Shown here piece after piece: positions 15,761 through 23,687 of a stretch of 30,997 nt of DNA. The translations under genes were made by a program, and so were the position numbers. Position 1 is the stretch's first letter, and every line of letters begins with the position of its first letter. This stretch comes from an uncultured Bacilli bacterium (GTDB lineage: Bacteria; Bacillota_I; Bacilli_A; RF39; UBA660): the NCBI GenBank assembly GCA_934091015.1, contig CAKOKM010000012.1, positions 1-30,997 on the forward strand. The letters are read 5' to 3'. The notes below the pieces were generated by a model. That model made no database searches. It was not told where the DNA came from and saw only the letters and a program-made list of their open reading frames with translations.

Positions 15761-16499
15761 ATAATTTCATGCCTGATTCAGAATTTGTTTGAGGTGGCAT
15801 ATCAAATATGTTACCAGTAAATTCCGTATTTGGGTTGAAATCGTTGTTAAAAACATTTTGTTCTACTTGATTATTTTGAACTTGAGGAGCTGGTTCTTGT
15901 ACAACTTGTTGCTCTACTACTGGTGTTTCTACTACTGGTGTTGCATTTTGAATTGTGTCTTCTTTAACTATTTCTTGTTTATATTCTTGTTTTTGGATTT
16001 TTTCTAACATTTCTTCTAATTTTACACCAACTTCTTGAACATGCAATTGCAAATCATAATAAGCATCTAACATTTGTTGTGATAATTCCTTTAATTCATT
16101 AATATCAGCAGTTTTTACTACATCATGATTTTCTGGTTTATTATCAATTGGTTTTATTTCAGTTTTTGGTTCTTCTTTAACAGGTGCAACATTTTCTGGT
16201 TCTGATTGCTTAGTGGTGATACTTGGATCATCGGTTACTATACTTTGTTCAAAAATATTAGTGCTTTCTACTGGAGCTGGTTCTATTTTTGGCGCATCGG
16301 TAATTAATGCATCTGCTGAAGGTGTATTTACAACTTCAGAAGTTGGTTCATTAACTATATTATTTATTATATTTTCATTTGTTTCTGGAACACTTACTGT
16401 TTCTTTTGCTTGGACCACTTGAGGTTTATAAGCATTTTTTAAAGCATTAATTTGAGCTTCTGTTACTGCAATTTTTTTTGATTCATTTTGTATTATCAT
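15759..16499 (-). CDS. Acidic Pro/Glu/Val-rich protein with central coiled coil
   Basis: A 246-residue protein without signal peptide. Residues about 25-125 are low-complexity and rich in Glu, Pro, Val, Thr and Asn, probably disordered. Residues about 128-172 form a helical, coiled-coil-like segment (ELKELSQQMLDAYYDLQLHV). The rest is Gln/Pro/Asn-rich and ends in FTGNIFDMPPQTNSESGMKL. GGGAGGC inside the end of the preceding DUF1292 gene is its ribosome binding site; only 3 nt separate the two frames. Function unknown; the build suggests a scaffold or structural protein. Confidence 0.75.
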   Translation of the reverse strand: MIIQNESKKIAVTEAQINALKNAYKPQVVQAKETVSVPETNENIINNIVNEPTSEVVNTPSADALITDAPKIEPAPVESTNIFEQSIVTDDPSITTKQSEPENVAPVKEEPKTEIKPIDNKPENHDVVKTADINELKELSQQMLDAYYDLQLHVQEVGVKLEEMLEKIQKQEYKQEIVKEDTIQNATPVVETPVVEQQVVQEPAPQVQNNQVEQNVFNNDFNPNTEFTGNIFDMPPQTNSESGMKL

Positions 16500-16502
16500 G
16501 AT

Positions 16503-16787
16503 TTATGCCTCCCATGTTAGATATTTAATTTTATCATTATTATTAGCTGTTAATATAGACTTCATAATTTCTTTAATATTAGTCCATTCTTCATCAGTCA
16601 TTTTGTCAGATAAAGTTGCATTATCAGAAACTTCTGATACATACATTTTAACTAATTCATTTTCTACTTTTTCATTTAAAGTATAAAATATATATTTTTT
16701 TCCTGTTGGAATATGTTCAAAATAACTTATTAATTCCGCTTTAATTGTTTCTCCGTTTGCTCTTTTTAATTCAATATTGGTATTCAT
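16503..16787 (-). CDS. DUF1292-like protein
   Basis: A 94-residue protein resembling the DUF1292/YrzB family: NIELKRANGETIKAELISYF then GKKYIFYTLNE and MYVSEV, with a C-terminal helical part containing TDEEWTNIKEIM. The family is widespread in Bacillota and of unknown function. AGCGAGGAAT precedes the ATG. It forms a two-gene operon with the acidic protein. Confidence 0.8.
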   Translation of the reverse strand: MNTNIELKRANGETIKAELISYFEHIPTGKKYIFYTLNEKVENELVKMYVSEVSDNATLSDKMTDEEWTNIKEIMKSILTANNNDKIKYLTWEA

Positions 16788-16814
16788 ATAATTCCTCGCT
16801 ATTCTAATAAAATA

Positions 16815-16851
16815 CTACCACAAAAAAATTAGTATATCAACTAATTTTTTT
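16815..16851 (-). terminator. Rho-independent terminator of the yunB-yutD run
   Basis: Minus strand AAAAAATTAGT, 6-nt loop, ACTAATTTTTT, perfect and followed by TTGTGG. The yutD stop codon lies in the loop. Confidence 0.8.
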
Positions 16852-17115
16852 TAATATAAAATATCTTGCGTTAGGTGCACAATTTTCTATTAGGTATTTT
16901 TCAATATTTTCAATGTTATTTAAGTTTTTTACTTTTTTATTAGATTTGTCATAAAAACCTTTTAATCTAACTTTACTATAAGCCCAATCTCCTACAACAT
17001 AATCAAAGTCATTAAAGTAATCTGTCATTTTTTCTTTAACTATTTCTTCTTCAAAACCATCACGATAATCCTTAATTAAATTATATTCTAAATCATTAAA
17101 TTTGTATTTTTCCAT
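16837..17115 (-). CDS. yutD: YutD family protein (DUF1027)
   Basis: A 92-residue protein of the conserved Bacillota YutD family, function not established. Family features: YKFNDLEYNLIKDYRDGFEE, the hallmark DYVVGDWAYSKVRLKGFY, and the end NARYFILKK. I set the start at ATG 17115 (MEKYKFND), 2 nt after the stop of the preceding gene and preceded by GGGGTAGTT; a longer in-frame extension to 17172 lies wholly inside the upstream gene. Tight spacing shows one operon. Confidence 0.92.
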   Translation of the reverse strand: MEKYKFNDLEYNLIKDYRDGFEEEIVKEKMTDYFNDFDYVVGDWAYSKVRLKGFYDKSNKKVKNLNNIENIEKYLIENCAPNARYFILKKIS

Positions 17116-17117
17116 AA

Positions 17118-17897
17118 CTACCCCAATACGGCTATTAAAAAGCCAATAAATATTTCTGTTATTACTATGCAAAATAGCACTAACGTATCTACTATACCAT
17201 ATCCACTTGTTAATACAAGTTTAAATGGACTAAAATTACTTTTTTGTTTAATATTATTTTCATTATTAACTATAATATCATTTATTTCATTAACTTTTAA
17301 ATTAGATAATTGTTTAACTTGATTTATAGATAACCCATGTTTTTCATACATTGTTTTACTTAATAAATCAGGTTCTATTTCAGTTAATTCATAATTTCTA
17401 TTACTTAAATAAACGTTTTTTTTATGATTCCATACTTTAATTACTACATCTATATTATTTGATGCTAAAGAGATTATTTTTTTAAATCTTATTTCTTTTG
17501 CGTTTAAATAATAATCATAATAATCTATTTCTTCCTTTGATAATGGTTTATATAAATTTTTTAATAGAATCATTTTTATTAAAATAAGGTGAATATTATT
17601 AACGGAATTTGTTGTAGTTCCAGTTTTATTAGTTAACCAATTATCATATTCTTTTAAAGATGTTATAAATAAATTGGTATCTTCATTGGACAAACCATAT
17701 AATTTTAAATTGTTAATAAAGTTTTTTTCATATTTTGTTTTATATGGTATTATTATGCTAACCTTATTATAGATTTTAGTTAATATTTCGATAATTGTTA
17801 ATTCATAGTAATGAGATGAAGAATAATCTTTTCCAGCATTTTTACTATTATAAGCTTCAATTCCATTAGTAATTGCTCTGTTAATGAATATGCTCAT
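17118..17897 (-). CDS. Hypothetical protein with C-terminal membrane anchor
   Basis: A 259-residue protein, soluble and helical up to about residue 230, with one hydrophobic segment at the C-terminus (LVLFCIVITEIFIGFLIAVL) and no residues after it, so it is probably tail-anchored with the bulk in the cytoplasm. GAGAGGTGA precedes the ATG. It lies between yunB and yutD in one run, which suggests a sporulation or envelope role, but I recognise no family. Confidence 0.75.
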   Translation of the reverse strand: MSIFINRAITNGIEAYNSKNAGKDYSSSHYYELTIIEILTKIYNKVSIIIPYKTKYEKNFINNLKLYGLSNEDTNLFITSLKEYDNWLTNKTGTTTNSVNNIHLILIKMILLKNLYKPLSKEEIDYYDYYLNAKEIRFKKIISLASNNIDVVIKVWNHKKNVYLSNRNYELTEIEPDLLSKTMYEKHGLSINQVKQLSNLKVNEINDIIVNNENNIKQKSNFSPFKLVLTSGYGIVDTLVLFCIVITEIFIGFLIAVLG

Positions 17898-17943
17898 TGT
17901 TAATTGCTCACCTCTCTACTATATCAAATATAACACATATTTT

Positions 17944-18642
17944 TTATAAATTAAAGATATCACTTTCACTTTTAAAACCGCTTCCATAATATTCAGGTAT
18001 TTTTCCGTTAATTACTTTACTTGTTAATAGGATGTCAAAACTATTATTTATTTCTTGTTTATTAAAAGGTACTACGACATTACTAATGACAGTAAAACTA
18101 GCATATATATCTAATTTTATGGTATTTATACCATAGGTTTTAACTACGGTTTTAACGGAACTATCTATTGTTTTTAAAAAGTTGATACGGGATTTGATTT
18201 TAGGTCCTAAGTTAATTATAAAAATATTAGATGTATAGTTATAAAAAGGAACTTCTAATATTATATTATTATTATTTATATAATATTTATAATAATACTT
18301 ATATTCATTTGAATTGGATATAGTTGATAATATGTTATTTTTAATTGCAATTAATATATCGTAGGTTGTTTCTAAATTATAGTTAATACTTTCTATTTCT
18401 TTTTGGGAATTATAATTAAATTCGATTAAATTGTTTATGTTATTTTGTTTTAAGATATCATTTTTGATACTGGAATTAACTATATCAATTATTAAATCAT
18501 TTATTAATGTATTAGAAACTTCTATGATATTATCAGAACTTTTTTTACCTATTGTTGATAATATTGTATATGTTAACAAAAATATTATTAATAATAAATA
18601 TATAATTGTTCTTCTATTTTCACTTTGTTTTCTTAGTTTCAT
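17944..18642 (-). CDS. yunB: Sporulation protein YunB
   Basis: A 232-residue protein with one N-terminal membrane helix (about 12-30) after basic residues. The C-terminal half carries the YunB hallmarks: INLGPKIKSRINFLKTIDSS, then VKTVVKTYGINTIKLDIY, then VVPFNKQEI and VINGKIPEYY. YunB is a SigE-dependent sporulation protein in Bacillus. No clear Shine-Dalgarno sequence precedes the ATG. It is the first of the run yunB, TM protein, yutD, with the 37-codon ORF upstream. Confidence 0.88.
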   Translation of the reverse strand: MKLRKQSENRRTIIYLLLIIFLLTYTILSTIGKKSSDNIIEVSNTLINDLIIDIVNSSIKNDILKQNNINNLIEFNYNSQKEIESINYNLETTYDILIAIKNNILSTISNSNEYKYYYKYYINNNNIILEVPFYNYTSNIFIINLGPKIKSRINFLKTIDSSVKTVVKTYGINTIKLDIYASFTVISNVVVPFNKQEINNSFDILLTSKVINGKIPEYYGSGFKSESDIFNL

Positions 18643-18691
18643 AATAAAATATATGAAATATCAAATATTATATTATTGTTCTTCTATTATT

Positions 18692-18805
18692 TTATTTAAA
18701 GCAATTTGGAGCTTCTTCAATAGTATATCTTTTAGAATTAGTATACATTTCTATTTCAGCTTCAAGTAATTTTTCGTTAATATCTTTTTCCATTATGTTT
18801 AACAT
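18692..18805 (-). CDS. Small acidic 37-residue protein
   Basis: A short frame starting MLNIMEKDINEKLLEAEIEM and ending TIEEAPNCFK, preceded by an excellent AAAGGAGTGA 4-10 nt before the ATG. The strong ribosome binding site and codon use make it a credible gene although it is very short. It is amphipathic and acidic, with a single Cys near the end. It lies between ftsZ and yunB on their strand. Family not recognised; it could be a small sporulation or regulatory protein. Confidence 0.6.
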   Translation of the reverse strand: MLNIMEKDINEKLLEAEIEMYTNSKRYTIEEAPNCFK

Positions 18806-18862
18806 TCTTTCACTCCTTTACTTAAAAATATTTTTTTATCATATTATTATTTAGTTTTTATG

Positions 18863-18933
18863 GAACGAACTTTTTTAGTTTTTCGTTTTATAATTTTTCG
18901 TAGAACGAATTTTTTTAGTTTTTCGTTTTATAA
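18863..18933. repeat. Two tandem copies of a 40-bp A/T-rich repeat with internal dyad
   Basis: GAACGAA(C/T)TTTTTTAGT followed by TTTTCGTTTTATAA occurs twice with a period of 40 bp (from 18863 and 18903). Each copy contains AACGAA and TTCGTT as an inverted pair about 12 bp apart, so each can form a small hairpin. It lies between the ftsZ terminator and the 37-codon ORF. Function unknown: it may be an operator or a pair of weak terminators. Confidence 0.75.
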
Positions 18934-18970
18934 AGTTAGTTTGATTATAAAATTTTAATATACTTCTAAT

Positions 18971-19001
18971 TAAAAAAGAATCTAAATCACTTTAAATTCT
19001 T
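18971..19001 (-). terminator. Rho-independent terminator of ftsZ
   Basis: Minus strand AAGAATTTAAA, GTGA loop, TTTAGATTCTT (11 bp, one G-U pair) followed by TTTTAATT, 10 nt after the ftsZ stop codon. Confidence 0.85.
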
Positions 19002-19010
19002 TTTATTTAC

Positions 19011-20063
19011 TTAAAAATTATCTCTATCTCTTAAGAATGGTGGAATATCATAATCATTATCATCATCTAAGAATCTTCTCTTTGGTTCTTCTTCTTTTTC
19101 TTCTTGTTTGTTATCATCATCTTCAAATCCAGTAGCAATAACTGTAACGATTACTTCATCATTTAAATTTTCATTAATAACAGCACCGAAGATAATATTA
19201 ATATCATTATTAGCACTTTGTCTAACTACTTCAGCTGCATCTTCTGCTTCAAATAGAGTTAAGCTTGTTCCACCAGTAACATTTATAATAGCATCTTTTG
19301 CACCAACAATACTTGTTTCTAAAAGTGGTGATGATACTGCTTGTTTTGCGGCTTCTATAGCTCTATTTTCACCAACACCTAAACCAATACCTATTAATGC
19401 ACTACCACGTTTTTCCATAACTGTTTTAACGTCTGCAAAATCTAAGTTTACTAAACCAGATACAGCAATTAAATCACTTATTGATTGAACACCACGATGT
19501 AATACGTTATCAACTTCTTTAAACGCTTCTAACATTGGAGTTGATTTATCAATAATATCTCTTAATCTATCATTTGGAATAACTATTAAAGTATCAACAT
19601 GTTTTTTTAGTTCATCAATACCTAAAATAGCATGTTCCATTCTTCTTCTTCCTTCAAATCTAAATGGTTTTGTTACAATACCAATTGTTAATGCGCCTAA
19701 TTCTTGGGCAATTTCAGCAATAACAGGGGCAGCACCAGTTCCGGTTCCTCCACCCATACCGCAAGTTACAAATACCATATCAGCACCTTTTAGGGCTTCC
19801 TTAATTTCATCTTTACTTTCAATTGCAGCTTCTCTACCAACTTCAGGGTTAGCACCTGCTCCTAATCCATTAGTAATTGTTTTACCAATTTGTAACTTAT
19901 TACTTGCTTTAGAAGCATTTAATACTTGTAAGTCAGTATTAGCAACAATGAATTCAACACCTTTAACTCCTGACTCAATCATTCTGTTAACAGCGTTGTT
20001 TCCACCACCACCAACACCTATTACTTTTATCTTTGCAATTTGATCCATTTCTAATCCAAACAT
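19011..20063 (-). CDS. ftsZ: Cell division GTPase FtsZ
   Basis: Tubulin homologue that polymerises into the Z ring at mid-cell and recruits the division machinery. 350 residues: N-terminal GVGGGGNNAVNRM nucleotide-binding loop (17-28), tubulin signature GGGTGTG (104-110), the T7 catalytic loop in VNLDFADVKTVM (about 205-216), and the conserved C-terminal peptide DIPPFLRDRDNF that binds FtsA. AAAGGAGAG precedes the ATG. It is transcribed after ftsA with a 16-nt gap and ends in a strong terminator, so ftsA-ftsZ form a closed operon. Confidence 0.99.
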   Translation of the reverse strand: MFGLEMDQIAKIKVIGVGGGGNNAVNRMIESGVKGVEFIVANTDLQVLNASKASNKLQIGKTITNGLGAGANPEVGREAAIESKDEIKEALKGADMVFVTCGMGGGTGTGAAPVIAEIAQELGALTIGIVTKPFRFEGRRRMEHAILGIDELKKHVDTLIVIPNDRLRDIIDKSTPMLEAFKEVDNVLHRGVQSISDLIAVSGLVNLDFADVKTVMEKRGSALIGIGLGVGENRAIEAAKQAVSSPLLETSIVGAKDAIINVTGGTSLTLFEAEDAAEVVRQSANNDINIIFGAVINENLNDEVIVTVIATGFEDDDNKQEEKEEEPKRRFLDDDNDYDIPPFLRDRDNF

Positions 20064-20079
20064 ATTTTACTCTCCTTTA

Positions 20080-21312
20080 TTAATCATCGAAAAAGTATCC
20101 TACTACTCTAGAAATAAGAGAATTTTTCGAAGTATTCTTTTCACTTATTGTACACATTGCATCTATTTCTTCTTCAGTTAAACTACTGAATTCTCTGTTT
20201 CTTAGTAATAATTTACTATTAAAATATTTAAGCATTCCAAGAGCAACACTATAGGAATTATCTCTTGCTCCTAAATTATTAATCTTACCTATTTTACCAT
20301 TTTTATTAAATACATTATTTATTAAGAGGTTAATATCCTTAATTTCAGATAAACCGCCTGTTATAATTATATAACTTATTTCTTTTTTTGTTAAGAGGTT
20401 AATGTTCTTTTTTATAACTTTAAGAAGATTATCCATCTTTTCACTAACTATTTTACTTAATTCGTATTGATTAATAGTAATTTCTTCGCCATTTTTATTA
20501 GTTAATGTAATAGTTTCTTTTTCATCAGCGTTATTAATAACTGCTAAAGCTAATTTTTCTTTTAAATATTCAGTTTCATTTCTTTTTAGATTATAAACAC
20601 TTGCAATTTCTTTATCTATGTAAAATCCACCATCATCTATTATTTTATTATTAATAAATATTCCTTTAGAGAAAATACTTATGTTAGTTGTACTAGATCC
20701 TAAGTTAACAATAGCAGTGTTTTTAGTATCTAATTCTTTACTTTTAAAATTATAATAATCTACTAAACCTGTTGTTGTAATATCAATTATGTCAAGGTTA
20801 CAACTATTTACTATATTTGCTAAATCATAAATTGTTTTTTTATCGGTTGATACTAAAATACTTTTAACATATAAAATATTTCCATGTTTACCGTAAGGAT
20901 TAATTGTTTCTTCATCATCTACTTTAAACATTATTGGAAGTGTACAAATAAGTTCATTTTTATGATCAATTTTATTTTTACTAACATCTTGTAATAGTCT
21001 TACAATATCGTTACTTTTAACAACATTTTCTTCAAATTCAACTCTTCCATCGGTTAATTTAAAATCTAAATTGTAAGTTGGAACATTTAAAATTACTTTT
21101 CTTATTTTAATATTTAATTCTTCTTCAGTTTTAGATATAGCTTCTTTTATACGACTTATTAAAGCTTCTTTATCTAATATATAGTTATTTACATAACCTC
21201 TTGAATTTACTTTAACAGCACTTAAAATATTGAGTTTAGTTCCTATAAACTCACCAACTACTACTTTAATTGTATTAGATCCAATATCTAAAGCCGTAAA
21301 AATCTTTCTCAT
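20080..21312 (-). CDS. ftsA: Cell division protein FtsA
   Basis: Actin-like ATPase that tethers FtsZ to the membrane. 410 residues with the phosphate-1 motif DIGSNTIKVVVGE (9-21), the SHS2 insertion (about 85-165), phosphate-2 region AIVNLGSSTTNISIF, and adenosine motif IIITGGLSEI. The C-terminus SLISRVVGYFFDD is the short amphipathic membrane-targeting helix. It is first gene of the ftsA-ftsZ operon and lies behind a near-consensus promoter. Confidence 0.97.
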   Translation of the reverse strand: MRKIFTALDIGSNTIKVVVGEFIGTKLNILSAVKVNSRGYVNNYILDKEALISRIKEAISKTEEELNIKIRKVILNVPTYNLDFKLTDGRVEFEENVVKSNDIVRLLQDVSKNKIDHKNELICTLPIMFKVDDEETINPYGKHGNILYVKSILVSTDKKTIYDLANIVNSCNLDIIDITTTGLVDYYNFKSKELDTKNTAIVNLGSSTTNISIFSKGIFINNKIIDDGGFYIDKEIASVYNLKRNETEYLKEKLALAVINNADEKETITLTNKNGEEITINQYELSKIVSEKMDNLLKVIKKNINLLTKKEISYIIITGGLSEIKDINLLINNVFNKNGKIGKINNLGARDNSYSVALGMLKYFNSKLLLRNREFSSLTEEEIDAMCTISEKNTSKNSLISRVVGYFFDD

Positions 21313-21335
21313 AACTATTTCTCTTTCTATTATGA

Positions 21336-21364
21336 ATTATACTATAATTATTTATATATTTCAA
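21336..21364 (-). promoter_or_regulatory. Promoter of the ftsA-ftsZ operon
   Basis: Minus strand TTGAAA (21364-21359), 17-bp spacer, TATAAT (21341-21336), about 25 bp upstream of the ftsA ATG. The divergent murT gene has a weaker TATACT near 21374, so the two promoters lie almost back to back and may compete. Confidence 0.75.
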
Positions 21365-21398
21365 AGAAAATGTTATACTATTTTTAGAGGTAGTGAAT

Positions 21399-22742
21399 AT
21401 GAAAACAAGTTTTTTAATTTTAATAAATAAAATGATTACAGGAGTATGCAAATTATTTGGTTATAATGCATCGGTTTTTCCAGGAAGTATTGTTAGAAAG
21501 TTTGATAAAAATGTTTTAGATAATATTAAGTATCCTAAGTATGTAGTTGCTGTTACTGGTTCCTCAGGAAAAGGATCGACCACTTCAATGATTGCCCATA
21601 TTTTGGAAGATAATGGATATAAAGTTGTATGGAATAAGAGTGGATCAAATATAGTTAATGCGACTACTTCTCTTATATTAAATAATAGTGGAATATTTAA
21701 CCATAAGGTTAAAGCAGATGTACTTCTTCTAGAGATGGATGAATCTTATATTAGACAAACATTTAATAAAGATACAATTACTCATTTAGTTTTAACAAAT
21801 TTAACAAGAGATCAAGTTGCTAGAAATGGTTCACCGGAAGAAGTATCAGCTAAAATTGCTTCTGCTTTTAAACCAGATACTAATATGAGAATAATTTATA
21901 ATGCGGATGATCCTTTAATTTATTTACTTGCAGTAGCCTTTAAAAATATTGTTGGTTATGGTATTAATAAAACAAAATATAGTTTAAGTAAATCAGTTAG
22001 TAATAATGTGGACGCAGCATATTGTCCATATTGTCATAAAAAGTTAGAATATTCTTTCTATCATTATGGACATATTGGTAATTATAAATGTGTAAATAAA
22101 GATTGTGATTTTAAAAGAACTGCTAAATATATAGGAACAGATGTTAATTTAGAAAAATGTGAAATGAAGATTAATAAATTACCTGTTCATTTAAATAAAG
22201 ATGTTTTCTTTGCTGCATATTATACACTTGCTGCTTATGCTCTTTGTCATGAAATTGGACTATCTGATGAACAAATACTTAAATCTTTAAATGATCACAT
22301 TATGGAAAGTAAAAGATTAAAAGAACTTACTTTTGATAATAGAGTTGTTGAAATGTTAGAATCTAAAAACGAAAACAATTTAAGTTATTTACAATCTTTA
22401 AATTATATTAATAATTATAATAACGAAAAGACGATAATACTTGGATTTGACAATGTTTCAAGAAGATATAAACTTAATGATATTTCTTGGCTTTATGATA
22501 TCGATTTTGAAATTTTAGATCAAAATAATATTGATAAAATATTTTGTATTGGTAGATTTAGATATGATGTATATGCAAGATTAGTGCTTGCTGGTATTAA
22601 AGAAGATAAATTAATTATGGTTGATAATATAGGTGATATTACTAAGCTATTAAAGGTAAGTAAAGGTAAGATATTTACTATGGTTTGCTTTGATATGACC
22701 GCTATATTAAAGAAATTATTTATGGAGGATAACAATGATTAA
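21399..22742 (+). CDS. murT: Lipid II isoglutaminyl synthase, MurT subunit (Mur ligase family)
   Basis: With GatD it amidates the D-Glu of lipid II to D-isoglutamine. 447 residues from ATG 21399, which has AGAGG 8 nt upstream; an in-frame GTG at 21393 is too close to that site. Features: P-loop TGSSGKGSTTSMIAHIL, a Mur ligase central domain, a CPYC...C-x4-C zinc-ribbon insertion (CPYCHKKL, then YKCVNKDC) characteristic of MurT, and a C-terminal DUF1727 domain with LNDISWLYDIDFE. In this domain the usual AKNPxG segment reads ESKNENNL, a divergence that parallels the altered GatD. gatD overlaps it by 8 nt. Confidence 0.92.
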   Translation: MKTSFLILINKMITGVCKLFGYNASVFPGSIVRKFDKNVLDNIKYPKYVVAVTGSSGKGSTTSMIAHILEDNGYKVVWNKSGSNIVNATTSLILNNSGIFNHKVKADVLLLEMDESYIRQTFNKDTITHLVLTNLTRDQVARNGSPEEVSAKIASAFKPDTNMRIIYNADDPLIYLLAVAFKNIVGYGINKTKYSLSKSVSNNVDAAYCPYCHKKLEYSFYHYGHIGNYKCVNKDCDFKRTAKYIGTDVNLEKCEMKINKLPVHLNKDVFFAAYYTLAAYALCHEIGLSDEQILKSLNDHIMESKRLKELTFDNRVVEMLESKNENNLSYLQSLNYINNYNNEKTIILGFDNVSRRYKLNDISWLYDIDFEILDQNNIDKIFCIGRFRYDVYARLVLAGIKEDKLIMVDNIGDITKLLKVSKGKIFTMVCFDMTAILKKLFMEDNND

Positions 22743-23421
22743 AATATTACATCTATATTATGATTTATTAAATTTATCAGGTGAACAAGGTAATATTTTA
22801 GCTTTAAAAAAAGCATTTAATAATCAAAATGTTGAAGTAAAGCTTGATTGTTTATCTGTTGATGATAAAATTAAATTTAGTGATTATGACTTAATTTATA
22901 TGGGGAATGGTTCTAATTCTAATTTTAGTATTGCTCTTGAAGATATAAAAAAATATAAAAAAGAATTAAAAAAATATATTGATAATAATGGTTATGTTAT
23001 TGCAACAGGTAATTCATATTTATTATTTGGGGAAAAAATCAATGATACTGAATGTCTAGAAATATTTGATTATTATGCTAAATGGACTAATAGAACTGCA
23101 CATGAATGTCTAATGAAAATGTTAAACCTAAAAGATATTATAGGTTTTCAAAATAGAGATTATGTCGTTAATATAAATAGAAATCATCTATTTAAAGTTA
23201 AAGATGGTATTTGTGATAATTTAAAAAGTGAAAATGAAGGATATCATGAAAATAATTTTTATGGAACTTCAGTTATAGGTCCTCTACTTATTAGAAATCC
23301 TCATTTTACTAATATGATTGTAAAAGATATTTTAGAGAAAAATAATCTTGTTTACCATGATGATGAATTTAAATTATTGAACGATGCTTATAATGAGTAT
23401 ATTAAAAATTTTTATAGTTAA
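22735..23421 (+). CDS. gatD: GatD-like class I amidotransferase subunit lacking the catalytic Cys and His
   Basis: Normally the glutaminase half of MurT-GatD, releasing ammonia from glutamine. 228 residues; family landmarks are present (HLYYDLLNLSGEQGNILALK, the YMGNGSN loop, GTSVIGPLLIRNP). The nucleophile loop, normally CGGYQ, reads TGNSYLLFG (91-99) with no Cys, and the partner His of GTYLHGP is Ile181. The frame is intact, starts within the end of murT behind GGAGG, and codon use is normal, so this is not a decaying frame. It may be a structural partner, or ammonia may be supplied otherwise. Identity is firm; loss of glutaminase activity is inference from the missing residues. Confidence 0.88.
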   Translation: MIKILHLYYDLLNLSGEQGNILALKKAFNNQNVEVKLDCLSVDDKIKFSDYDLIYMGNGSNSNFSIALEDIKKYKKELKKYIDNNGYVIATGNSYLLFGEKINDTECLEIFDYYAKWTNRTAHECLMKMLNLKDIIGFQNRDYVVNINRNHLFKVKDGICDNLKSENEGYHENNFYGTSVIGPLLIRNPHFTNMIVKDILEKNNLVYHDDEFKLLNDAYNEYIKNFYS

Positions 23422-23447
23422 TTGAAATTTTAATTAGTACAATTAAA

Positions 23448-23476
23448 TTGTAAAAATGAAGTAATTGTGCTACAAT
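23448..23476 (+). promoter_or_regulatory. Strong promoter driving a small RNA
   Basis: TTGTAA, 17-bp spacer, TGC-TACAAT (extended -10). No open frame follows. A second TATAAT at 23499-23504 sits in the same relation to AAGGAACA as the -10 of the convergent gene, so it may be an alternative start. Confidence 0.65.
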
Positions 23477-23482
23477 GTATTT

Positions 23483-23605
23483 GTAAGGGATACTTACATA
23501 TAATAAAAAAAGGAACATTTAGTTTTGCTATGCTGAATGCCTACCCTTAAAATTTTAGGTTATGACATTTAATCACATTTTTATGATTAAGTGTCTATTT
23601 TTGTA
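23483..23605 (+). ncRNA. Putative small RNA, antisense to the 3' end of a small peptide gene
   Basis: A non-coding transcript of about 95-123 nt bounded by promoter elements and a strong terminator. It contains hairpins (TGTAAG/CTTACA; CATTTAG/CTGAATG) and the sequence AAGGAACATTTAGTTTTGCT near the second possible start. Its 3' end overlaps the last codon and stop of the convergent 30-codon ORF, and all of it would be complementary to that gene's 3' untranslated region. I see no SRP, 6S or tmRNA landmarks. An antitoxin-type antisense RNA is the best guess. Confidence 0.5.
23564..23605 (+). terminator. Terminator of the small RNA
   Basis: GACATTTAATCA, 8-nt loop, TGATTAAGTGTC (12-bp stem, one G-U pair) followed by TATTTTTG. 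On the minus strand the same hairpin has no T-tract, so it should stop mainly plus-strand transcripts. Confidence 0.85.
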
Positions 23606-23687
23606 TGATGTAAATCATAGTTGTTATTAAAAACAGCATGATGCAGATATATCGTAAAATACTTATTATAAATTTTCTTTTACTCAT
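23595..23687 (-). CDS. 30-residue hydrophobic peptide, type I toxin-like
   Basis: A short frame, MSKRKFIISILRYICIML continuing to IIQK, with a basic N-terminus, a single membrane-spanning segment and a terminal Lys. The ribosome binding site GAGGAGGT, 7 nt from the ATG, is among the best in the window. Size and build match toxins of type I systems such as TxpA, BsrG or Fst, though I recognise no family. A convergent small RNA overlaps its 3' end. A T-tract at 23511-23505 on the minus strand could end its mRNA beyond the small RNA's 5' part. Toxicity is inference; it could be a harmless small membrane protein. Confidence 0.6.
   Translation of the reverse strand: MSKRKFIISILRYICIMLFLITTMIYIIQK

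Noticed and set aside
18431..18769. 112-residue plus-strand ORF
   Set aside because: Antisense to yunB and the 37-residue ORF; hydrophobic shadow of A/T-rich coding sequence.
19108..19488. 126-residue plus-strand ORF inside ftsZ
   Set aside because: Antisense shadow of a highly conserved gene, low-complexity Ser/Leu content and no ribosome binding site.
22735..23421. gatD as a pseudogene
   Set aside because: The frame is complete, overlaps murT with a good ribosome binding site and keeps normal length, although catalytic residues are changed.
23483..23605. SRP 4.5S, 6S or tmRNA gene
   Set aside because: No GGAA-capped SRP loop, no 6S central bubble in a long hairpin and no tag-peptide or tRNA-like ends are visible.
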